Positions 1 through 5,044 of a stretch of 5,185 nt of DNA are shown here, piece by piece (positions within the stretch are counted from its first letter, which is position 1; each line of letters begins with the position of its first letter). The stretch comes from SZUA-545 sp050297855 (GTDB taxonomy: Bacteria; Campylobacterota; Campylobacteria; Campylobacterales; SZUA-545), in the NCBI GenBank assembly GCA_050297855.1, contig JBNKTC010000014.1:1-5185 (forward strand), in the 5' to 3' direction. The translations under genes and the position numbers were made by a program. A model generated the notes under the pieces. That model saw nothing but the letters and a program-made list of their open reading frames with translations, made no database searches and was not told where the DNA came from.

Positions 1-1221
1 TTTGGCCAGACCCGCGGCGATCTGTTCGATATTCTCGTTCACCGCCGCTGCCATCATCCCGAACTCGTCACGACTGTCAAGTGCCACCGGATCGGCCGAA
101 CTGCTCTCCCGGTTCAGGTACGCAAAAAAACTTAGAAGACCCGACTGAAAACTGTTCAGCGGACGTACGAGGATCATATTGACCGCAAAGACCCCCAGGA
201 GCGCGACAACTAATGCAACAGCCATGGAGACTATGATGATCTGGTCGCGCAGTGCATAGACCGACTCCATGATCTCCGCCCTGTCGATCTCTGCCAGGAT
301 CGCCCACTGGAAATCCCCGAAATCGATCCGGTCATAGGAGGAGAGGACCGGGTTGCCGTTATAGTCGATAATCTCACGGACATCGCTTTTCCCCTGTAGG
401 GCTTCACGCGCAGCTTCCGTATCTACCGATCCCGTCACAGGATTGGCGAAAGAGGCGTTTAGCGAGTGGTTTTTCGGATCGAGATAGCTGTCGCTCCGCA
501 TCAGCTTATCCGAGCCGATCAGATAGGTCTCACCGGTCTCACCCATACCGCTGCGCTCCTGCATCACTTTATTTATCGCACGATCACTGATCTGCAGGGC
601 AACCACCGCCGCTGTTTCCCCGTTTGCACTTTTTACCCGGACAGCAGCGAACATCGCCGGAGCGTTCCCGGAAGGAGCGTAGGGCTCCATATCCACCAAA
701 ACCGGCCGCTCGGATGCCAGAGCTTTCCGCCAGACAGAGGCCAGGCCGCTCTCTTTAAGACTTCCATGTGAGAGGTTGGCCCCAAGGTCCGATTCACGGG
801 CTGCCGTATACATGACATGCCCGTCTGCTTTGTCCAGAATAAAAATATCATAGTAGCCGTAGGTCTCAACATAGTGTTTCAACCCCGTATCGAACTCCCG
901 AAAGACCGCCTTGACACGAGGATCTTCCACTGGGAAGGGTTCCGTGCTGCCGACCTTCAACTCTTTTTTTATCTTACTCAACTTTCCGCTGACTGCCTGG
1001 ATCTCCCCCATTTTGGAAAGGACTTCCAGGTCCCCCAGTCTTTCCGAAAAGAATGAGCTGATCTGATTTTTCTTAATCTGCCGTATCGCATTCAGTTGCG
1101 CCGACTTTGCCTCGATCATGGCATCCGAAACATTCACATACACAATTGTTCCGACTATCGAAGCCAAGATCAACAGACCGCTCACAATCAGTACAGTCAC
1201 TTTAAACTTGATAGATCTCAT
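1..1221 (-). CDS. Methyl-accepting chemotaxis protein with Cache-type sensor (N-terminal part, 3' end off window)
   Basis: Transmembrane chemoreceptor: it would bind a ligand, or a ligand-loaded binding protein, outside the cytoplasmic membrane and control CheA through its cytoplasmic hairpin. The frame is open from the ATG at 1221 to the left edge: 407 codons, no stop. Residues about 8-29 (VTVLIVSGLLILASIVGTIV and onward) form a first membrane segment. Residues about 30-326 are an extracytoplasmic domain of the size expected for a double Cache (dCache) sensor, including YYDIFILDKADGHVMYTA and, near residue 226, GMGETGETYLIGSDKLMRS, a motif common in such receptors. Residues about 327-351 are a second membrane segment. 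A HAMP-like region follows (RPLNSF at 353-358, then GLLSFFAYLNRE). The methylation helices and the signalling tip lie beyond the window, so the MCP call rests on topology, sensor type, the HAMP-like signature and the che neighbours. A histidine kinase or diguanylate cyclase with the same sensor is possible but less likely. The ligand cannot be inferred. The start follows cheW by 27 bases, behind a purine-rich stretch (GGGGGAAAGAG), so it is probably in the same operon. Confidence 0.93.
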   Translation of the reverse strand, partial: MRSIKFKVTVLIVSGLLILASIVGTIVYVNVSDAMIEAKSAQLNAIRQIKKNQISSFFSERLGDLEVLSKMGEIQAVSGKLSKIKKELKVGSTEPFPVEDPRVKAVFREFDTGLKHYVETYGYYDIFILDKADGHVMYTAARESDLGANLSHGSLKESGLASVWRKALASERPVLVDMEPYAPSGNAPAMFAAVRVKSANGETAAVVALQISDRAINKVMQERSGMGETGETYLIGSDKLMRSDSYLDPKNHSLNASFANPVTGSVDTEAAREALQGKSDVREIIDYNGNPVLSSYDRIDFGDFQWAILAEIDRAEIMESVYALRDQIIIVSMAVALVVALLGVFAVNMILVRPLNSFQSGLLSFFAYLNRESSSADPVALDSRDEFGMMAAAVNENIEQIAAGLAK

Positions 1222-1248
1222 TTATCTCTTTCCCCCTGAAAATAAATT

Positions 1249-1734
1249 TTATGCTACGCCTTGGGCTTCAAGTTCCTTTTTATCCAAGATCCTTTCAATA
1301 TCCAGGATGACAATCATCCGGTCATTCGTCTTGATCAGTCCTTTGAGATTTTCGCTTCCGACTGTCGTTCCCATCTCTGGTGGTGGGGCCATGTTCTCCC
1401 ACTCGATGGTCTCCATGTCCTGAACGGAATCGACCACCATACCGACCATCCGGTTATCTGCCGTCCGAGCTGCCAGTACAATCGTACGCTCCCCGTATTC
1501 GGGAGTATCGCTTGTCCTAAAACGCATCCGCAAATCGATGATCGGGGTCACTTCGCCCCGGAGGTTGATCACTCCCTTGACCCACTGGCTCGCATTGGGC
1601 AGTTCCGTCACCCTGGGGTAGGTAAGGATCTCCCGCACCTTGGTCACCTCGACCCCGTAGGTCTCGTGCCCCAGGGTAAAGGTGATCACCTGGTTCTCTT
1701 GGTTGCTGTCGCTTACATGTTCGATCTGTGACAT
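1249..1734 (-). CDS. cheW: Chemotaxis coupling protein CheW (second of two)
   Basis: CheW is a cytoplasmic scaffold that links MCP tips to the P5 domain of CheA in the receptor array. This protein has 161 residues, typical for the family, and is one CheW-like (SH3-like double barrel) domain from about residue 14 to 155. Visible family features are ITFTLGHETYGVEVTKVREI near the start, WVKGVINLRGEVTPIIDLR at about 51-69, and GLIKTNDRMIVILDIERIL near the end. The NLRG motif (57-60) holds the conserved arginine used in receptor and kinase contacts. There is no receiver domain after the CheW domain, so it is not CheV. Compared with the upstream cheW it has about seven extra N-terminal residues (through SDSNQENQ) and a proline-rich loop (MAPPPEMGTTVG, 115-126). 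It starts 10 bases after the upstream cheW, with an AAAGGA ribosome binding site over the preceding stop codon. By eye the two CheW proteins are about half identical, which suggests tandem duplication. Confidence 0.96.
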   Translation of the reverse strand: MSQIEHVSDSNQENQVITFTLGHETYGVEVTKVREILTYPRVTELPNASQWVKGVINLRGEVTPIIDLRMRFRTSDTPEYGERTIVLAARTADNRMVGMVVDSVQDMETIEWENMAPPPEMGTTVGSENLKGLIKTNDRMIVILDIERILDKKELEAQGVA

Positions 1735-1740
1735 TCTTAT

Positions 1741-1746
1741 TCCTTT
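1741..1746 (-). promoter_or_regulatory. Ribosome binding site of the second cheW, overlapping the upstream stop codon
   Basis: On the minus strand AAAGGA lies six bases before the ATG at 1734. Its first two bases are the last two bases of the TAA stop of the preceding cheW (1745-1747). Ribosomes ending on the first cheW would therefore be over the start signal of the second, which favours coupled synthesis of the two scaffold proteins. Confidence 0.75.
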
Positions 1747-2209
1747 ATGCCGTTTGGTCCAGGAAACTCATCTCCTGTTCGGAGAGTATCGAGTCCGTAT
1801 CGATGATGACGATCATCCGGCCCTCTTTTTTGATATACCCTCGAAGAAAACGGGCGTCGATCACCCCGCTTCCCGATGCGGGCATCAGCTCGTCGGTATT
1901 GACCGACTCGATATCGCTGATGGCGTCTACGACGTATCCGATAAAACGCTCTTCGTTCACCTTGGTCGCGATCACGATCGTCTTGTCGTTATAGCCCGGT
2001 TCGTTCTGGGTCCGGAAACGGATCCGCAGATCGATGATCGGGGTTGCCGCTCCACGGAGGTTGACGACCCCCTTGACCCACGGTTTTGAATCGGGGATCT
2101 CGGTGATCTCCGGATAGGTCAGGATCTCCCGTATCTTGGTGATCTCGATCCCGAAGGTCTGCTGTCCCAGCCGGAAGGTCAGGTACATGTTGGTCGGGTT
2201 CTCGTTCAT
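1745..2209 (-). CDS. cheW: Chemotaxis coupling protein CheW (first of two, directly after cheA)
   Basis: A CheW adaptor joining chemoreceptors to CheA at the cytoplasmic face of the membrane array. It has 154 residues, almost all one CheW-like domain. Family features are MYLTFRLGQQTFGIEITKI at 8-26, REILTYPEITEIP at 27-39, WVKGVVNLRGAATPIIDLR at 44-62 with the conserved NLRG arginine at residue 52, and FLRGYIKKEGRMIVIIDTD near residues 121-139. The short C-terminal extension ends in SEQEMSFLDQTA and there is no receiver domain. The ATG shares four bases (ATGA) with the cheA stop codon, so translation is probably coupled to CheA and keeps the kinase and its scaffold in proportion. It is the closer neighbour of cheA and may be its main partner. 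Whether the two CheW copies divide the work, for example between receptor classes, cannot be read from sequence. Confidence 0.96.
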   Translation of the reverse strand: MNENPTNMYLTFRLGQQTFGIEITKIREILTYPEITEIPDSKPWVKGVVNLRGAATPIIDLRIRFRTQNEPGYNDKTIVIATKVNEERFIGYVVDAISDIESVNTDELMPASGSGVIDARFLRGYIKKEGRMIVIIDTDSILSEQEMSFLDQTA

Positions 2210-4059
2210 GCCGCCGCCTCACTTCCCATATATTTAAAGCGGTCGACGATCCCCAGGACATCGAGGATCAGCCCGATCGTCCCGTCACCGCGCACCGTCG
2301 CCCCGCCGACACCCTGGATATTGTGGAAGTTTTTATCCAGCGGTTTGACAACGACCTGCTGCTGGTTTCTAAACTCGTCCACAAAAAGGGCCACCTTATG
2401 GTTCCCTCCCCGGACAACGATCAGCATCCCTTCGGTAAGGGTGTCGTTTTTGGGTGGGATGTTCATATAACGGTGCAGCCGGACCACCGGGATAAACTCC
2501 TCGCGCAGCATCAGCAGCTCCTCGCTGCCGTCACCGACGGTTTTGATCATACCGGCCGTGGGCTGCAGGGACTCGACGATGGAAGCCAGCGGCAGGATGA
2601 CTGTCATATCGCCGATCGTGACATTCAGCCCGTCCAGGATAGCCAGGGTAAGCGGAAGGACGATCGTGATCGTCGTCCCTTTCCCCGCTTCGGTCTTGAT
2701 CCCGACGGCACCACCCAGTTTGGTGATATTGTTTTTGACCACATCCATCCCTACGCCGCGTCCCGAGACATCGGTAATCTTTTCAGCTGTCGACAGGCCC
2801 GGGTGGAAGATCAGCTCCGCCTTTTCATTATGGCCGAGCACGGCCAGCTGTTCGGATGACAGGATACCCCGTTCCACTGCCTTGTTGGCGACACGGTCCA
2901 CATCGATCCCCTTGCCGTCGTCGGCGATGGATATGATGATCTGACCGTTGGCGTGTTCGGCACCGATCATCAGGGTCCCGTGCTCTGTTTTGCCTTCCGC
3001 GACCCGCACCTCGGGGGACTCGATCCCGTGGTCGATGGCGTTTCGGATAATATGCATCAACGGATCAGTCAACCCTTCGATCATCGCTTTATCGATCTCG
3101 ACGCTGTCACCGAAGTGGTTAAACTCCACATTCTTATCCAGCTTCTTGGCCGTATCCCGGATCATCTTGGGGAACTTGGCATAGATATCCTCCATCGGGA
3201 CCATCCGCGTCGACATGACCGACTCCTGTAGCTCCCGGATATGGCGTTCGAGCAGGTCCATCTTCTCGATAAAACTGTTTTTGAGTTTCATATCGGTGAG
3301 GGAATCGACAAACTGCGAGATCATGGAGGTGGCGATGACCAGCTCCCCGATATTGTTCATCAGGTTTTCGATCTTACCCAGGTCGACCCGGATCGTATTG
3401 CTCATACTGCTTTTTTTAGCCACCCGTTCTTTGCCTGTTTCCGTGGGAGTGGCCGGGGCAGATGCTGCAGTCGGTTTTGCCACCTCGGGGGCTTCCGCCT
3501 GTTCGAAAAATCCGAACGCCTCTTTCTTTCCGCTTTCCGCCGGTTCCGGGTCGTCAAAAAAGCCGAATCCCCCACCCTCAGCTTCCGCTGACGGTGCCTG
3601 GGGCTCGGGTTCGGTAAAGAATCCGAACGCTTCGTTTTGCGCAGGTGTCGTCTCGGTATGAGCCACAAACTCCTGGAGGCGTTCGAGGGATGCGGCGGTA
3701 ATGTCGTCGTACTGCTGGGGGGTGACTGCTCCGTCGCTCTCCAGCAGCATCAACTCCTTCATCACATCAAGGGATTGCAGGAAAAAGTCGGCCATCTCCG
3801 GTCGGTAGGCGAACTCATGGTTTCGCAGCCGATCCAGGAAGGTTTCCAGCTCATGGGTAAAGCGGGTAAAGTCCACATACTCGACCGACGCGGCTCCCCC
3901 TTTAAGCGTATGCATATCACGGAACAGCTCCTGCATCGTCTGATCATCCAGTGAGCCGCTGCTCTCGGCTTCGAGCAGGATCTGCTCCAGGCTACTAAAA
4001 AGGTCCTGGGCCTCTTCAAGGAACATGCTGCGGTATTTGTTGATATCAAAATTGGCCAT
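2206..4059 (-). CDS. cheA: Chemotaxis histidine kinase CheA (no P2, no receiver domain)
   Basis: Array-bound histidine kinase that autophosphorylates under receptor control and passes phosphate to CheY and, where present, CheB. It has 617 residues. P1 (HPt) spans about 1-133, with phosphorylation site His50 in MHTLKGGA, Lys53, and Glu70 in HELE. An Ala/Pro/Glu-rich linker spans about 134-218 in place of a folded P2 domain and holds three FGFF motifs (145-148, 165-168, 182-185). P3 (dimerisation) spans about 219-282, with LMNNIGELVIATSMISQ. P4 (ATP binding) spans about 283-470, with N box HIIRNAIDHGIE (336-347), G1 ADDGKGID (379-386), G2 GRGVGMDVV (433-441) and G3 GKGTTITIVLP (459-469). P5 (CheW-like) spans about 471-612. 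All catalytic motifs look intact. The protein ends soon after P5, so it lacks the C-terminal receiver of the CheAY kinases known from Campylobacter and Helicobacter. The ATG at 4059 has a near-perfect AGGAGGT behind it. The stop overlaps the first cheW by four bases. Confidence 0.98.
   Translation of the reverse strand: MANFDINKYRSMFLEEAQDLFSSLEQILLEAESSGSLDDQTMQELFRDMHTLKGGAASVEYVDFTRFTHELETFLDRLRNHEFAYRPEMADFFLQSLDVMKELMLLESDGAVTPQQYDDITAASLERLQEFVAHTETTPAQNEAFGFFTEPEPQAPSAEAEGGGFGFFDDPEPAESGKKEAFGFFEQAEAPEVAKPTAASAPATPTETGKERVAKKSSMSNTIRVDLGKIENLMNNIGELVIATSMISQFVDSLTDMKLKNSFIEKMDLLERHIRELQESVMSTRMVPMEDIYAKFPKMIRDTAKKLDKNVEFNHFGDSVEIDKAMIEGLTDPLMHIIRNAIDHGIESPEVRVAEGKTEHGTLMIGAEHANGQIIISIADDGKGIDVDRVANKAVERGILSSEQLAVLGHNEKAELIFHPGLSTAEKITDVSGRGVGMDVVKNNITKLGGAVGIKTEAGKGTTITIVLPLTLAILDGLNVTIGDMTVILPLASIVESLQPTAGMIKTVGDGSEELLMLREEFIPVVRLHRYMNIPPKNDTLTEGMLIVVRGGNHKVALFVDEFRNQQQVVVKPLDKNFHNIQGVGGATVRGDGTIGLILDVLGIVDRFKYMGSEAAA
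3505..3630 (-). repeat. Three FGFF motifs in the CheA P1-P3 linker
   Basis: Within cheA the linker encodes AFGFF at 3616-3630, GFGFF at 3556-3570 and AFGFF at 3505-3519. Each copy is followed by an acidic, proline-containing stretch (TEPEP, DDPEP, EQAEAPE). The first and third copies are nearly identical in DNA (GCGTTCGGATT shared). The rest of the linker is Ala, Pro, Glu and Lys, so these aromatic clusters stand out as the likely conserved contact points. By position they could replace the CheY-docking role of the missing P2 domain, but that is inference. Confidence 0.8.
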
Positions 4060-4063
4060 GGTT

Positions 4064-4070
4064 ACCTCCT
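4064..4070 (-). promoter_or_regulatory. Strong ribosome binding site of cheA
   Basis: AGGAGGT on the minus strand ends four bases before the cheA ATG at 4059. It is the closest match in the window to the anti-Shine-Dalgarno consensus. It fixes the cheA start and suggests efficient initiation independent of cheY translation, which ended about 90 bases upstream. Confidence 0.85.
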
Positions 4071-4089
4071 AAACGTTTATTATTAGCAC

Positions 4090-4113
4090 GCACCGAAAAA
4101 TCGCTTCCGGTGC
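4090..4113 (-). other. Intergenic hairpin, cheA-proximal
   Basis: An inverted repeat: GCACCG pairs with CGGTGC around a 12-base centre. In the minus-strand RNA three more pairs (G-U, A-U, A-U) can extend the stem to about nine pairs with a six-base loop. A run of T lies in the 3' arm rather than after the stem, so it is not a standard intrinsic terminator. It is the second of two hairpins between cheY and cheA and lies about 20 bases before the cheA ribosome binding site. It could affect RNA processing, stability or partial read-through. Confidence 0.5.
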
Positions 4114-4118
4114 TTATA

Positions 4119-4148
4119 CCGTCTGCCCGGTCTGTGGGCGGGCGACGG
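4119..4148 (-). other. Strong GC-rich hairpin directly after cheY
   Basis: On the minus strand CCGTC-GCCCG pairs with CGGGC-A-GACGG: ten base pairs, nearly all GC, one bulged A and a nine-base loop. It begins one base after the cheY stop codon (4150-4152). The sequence after the stem is TATAAGCACC, with no U run, so a classical intrinsic terminator is not supported. Protection of the cheY 3' end, RNA processing or attenuation of downstream cheA are plausible roles. Confidence 0.55.
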
Positions 4149-4149
4149 A

Positions 4150-4515
4150 CTATTTCAGTACGGTCTCCACGACCTGCAGAAGCTGTTCGGGGACAAAGGG
4201 CTTGATGATCCAGCCCGTCGCACCGGCTTCCCGACCTTTGGCCTTCATCGCATCGCTCTGCTCCGTCGTCAGGACGATCAGAGGGGATTTGGCATAACTC
4301 TCTTTCCCACGCAGGGCCTGTACCAGTTCGAACCCGTTCATCTTGGGCATATTGATGTCGGTAATGACCAGGTCGTACTGTGTCTCTTCCGCCTTTCGAA
4401 GCCCCTCTTCACCGTCTGCCGCCTCGGTCACATCCGTGTACCCGCCGTCTTGCAGTGCGAACTTGAGCATATCGCGGAGCATATTGGAATCATCTACTAC
4501 TAAAATCTTTGCCAT
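4150..4515 (-). CDS. cheY: Chemotaxis response regulator CheY (single receiver domain)
   Basis: A stand-alone receiver domain of 121 residues that would take phosphate from CheA and carry the signal to the flagellar switch or another output. All active-site residues are visible: acidic pair Asp8-Asp9 (ILVVDDS), phospho-acceptor Asp53 (VITDINMPKMNG), Thr83 (VLTTEQ) and Lys105 (IIKPF). There is no output domain. The residue before IIKPF that matches Tyr106 of E. coli CheY is Trp102, a variant I recall from other CheY groups. The ATG at 4515 follows an AAGGAA ribosome binding site five bases upstream. The gene sits just upstream of cheA, which lacks its own receiver, so CheA is the likely phosphodonor. 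It could act at the flagellar motor or as a phosphate sink for another CheY; the sequence does not decide. Confidence 0.95.
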   Translation of the reverse strand: MAKILVVDDSNMLRDMLKFALQDGGYTDVTEAADGEEGLRKAEETQYDLVITDINMPKMNGFELVQALRGKESYAKSPLIVLTTEQSDAMKAKGREAGATGWIIKPFVPEQLLQVVETVLK

Positions 4516-4520
4516 ATTGT

Positions 4521-4526
4521 TTCCTT
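4521..4526 (-). promoter_or_regulatory. Ribosome binding site of cheY
   Basis: AAGGAA on the minus strand, in an A-rich stretch, lies five bases before the ATG at 4515. It confirms that start. The upstream A/T-rich stretch (about 4527-4550) could also hold a promoter, but I see no convincing -35/-10 pair. Confidence 0.7.
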
Positions 4527-4560
4527 TTTATTTCTTTATGTACGTTTTTACACGCGCACA

Positions 4561-4580
4561 CCCGCCATGCGGGGTTTTTT
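4561..4580 (+). terminator. Terminator-like hairpin reading on the plus strand (antisense)
   Basis: On the plus strand CCCGC, a three-base loop, GCGGG and one G are followed by six T, the form of a short intrinsic terminator. The stem is only five pairs but all GC. No plus-strand gene is supported here, so it would stop only antisense transcription. On the minus strand the same sequence is a small hairpin right after the stop codon of the unknown protein, with the T run becoming an A run in front of it. Confidence 0.35.
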
Positions 4581-5025
4581 AAAAATTCAGAATATTGTCG
4601 ACACTCTGCTGTGCCTGGTTTGCGACACCGAGTACACGGTTTTTCAGCATATTGCAGTCGTTTTCAAAGGAGTGGTAGAACCCCTCCCGGTTGATGTCGT
4701 CATAGGAAAAGAGCGCATGGCGCAACTGTGTCATCGTCGTAGCCATACTTTTAAACATCCCCCATATCGGTTCGCCGCACTTCTGGATCTCGGCCTGGTT
4801 TTGCCGTACAAACGCGACGATCCCGTAGATCGCCGGGGCGATCGCTTCATAGAGCTGCACCCCTTCAAGGACGTCCCCGTACTCTTCAAGCGCCGAAGCA
4901 AACTCGTCCAGGGACTCGGAGGGGACCGATCCGCAGAGTGTTCCGCTGCTGATAACCGCCTCCATCTTCTCCTCCAGGCTGTCTAGGATCTCCTCCGCCT
5001 GGCTTGCCGTTAGTGATTCATCCAT
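4579..5025 (-). CDS. Protein of unknown function in the chemotaxis cluster, 148 residues, probably helical
   Basis: I do not recognise this family. The start at 5025 (MDESLTASQAEEILDSLEEK) is chosen because AAAGGAG lies five bases upstream; an in-frame ATG at 5070 would overlap the MCP tail and has no such site. The protein is acidic at the N-terminus and looks mostly helical, with no signal peptide or clear membrane segment. The most hydrophobic stretch, AIAPAIYGIVAFV (61-73), is short and could be a buried helix. It has three cysteines (31, 83, 124). It lacks the HPt signature (HxxKG), the receiver aspartates and the CheC/CheX ExxN pattern. Its C-terminus, QQSVDNILNF, resembles the end of E. 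coli CheZ (QVDDLLDSLGF), the peptide that binds CheY, but the CheZ catalytic DxxxQ pattern is not visible. Placement between an MCP and cheY suggests a chemotaxis accessory role, such as CheY binding or receptor adaptation. That role is inference. Confidence 0.88.
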   Translation of the reverse strand: MDESLTASQAEEILDSLEEKMEAVISSGTLCGSVPSESLDEFASALEEYGDVLEGVQLYEAIAPAIYGIVAFVRQNQAEIQKCGEPIWGMFKSMATTMTQLRHALFSYDDINREGFYHSFENDCNMLKNRVLGVANQAQQSVDNILNF

Positions 5026-5030
5026 CGTCT

Positions 5031-5037
5031 CTCCTTT
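5031..5037 (-). promoter_or_regulatory. Ribosome binding site that decides the start of the unknown protein
   Basis: AAAGGAG on the minus strand lies five bases before the ATG at 5025, in the 19-base gap after the MCP stop codon. The longer alternative starting at 5070 has no purine-rich site in front (its upstream sequence is ACTGCCGGCG), so the shorter form is preferred. Confidence 0.8.
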
Positions 5038-5044
5038 AAGATAC

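Noticed and set aside
1261..1731. Plus-strand open frame of 156 residues opposite the second cheW
   Set aside because: It lies wholly antisense to a clear CheW gene. Its translation is rich in His, Pro and Asp with no recognisable domain, as expected from the reverse of GC-rich coding DNA.
1249..2209. CheV (CheW fused to a receiver) for either coupling protein
   Set aside because: Both end within about 15 residues of the CheW domain, with no receiver sequence.
1989..2261. Minus-strand open frame overlapping the end of cheA and the start of cheW in another frame
   Set aside because: It is an out-of-frame shadow of two convincing genes, rich in Arg, Pro and Asp, with no domain.
2323..2859. 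Plus-strand open frame of 178 residues opposite cheA
   Set aside because: It is antisense to the P4-P5 coding region of cheA, which has intact catalytic motifs. No ribosome binding site or family feature supports it.
3215..3661. Plus-strand open frame of 148 residues opposite the CheA linker and P3
   Set aside because: Its Ser/Ala/Gly-rich translation is the antisense of the low-complexity linker; no independent evidence.
4071..4118. Promoter for cheA (TATAAG near 4113-4118 or TAATAAT near 4079-4085)
   Set aside because: Single -10-like strings in a short gap without a convincing -35 or spacing are not enough to call.
4090..4148. Intrinsic terminator after cheY
   Set aside because: Both hairpins lack a U run after the stem in the direction of transcription, so they are listed only as hairpins.
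4579..5025. HPt or CheC/CheX assignment for the unknown protein
   Set aside because: There is no HxxKG phosphotransfer motif and no ExxN phosphatase motif. The one LRHALF histidine is not in an HPt context.
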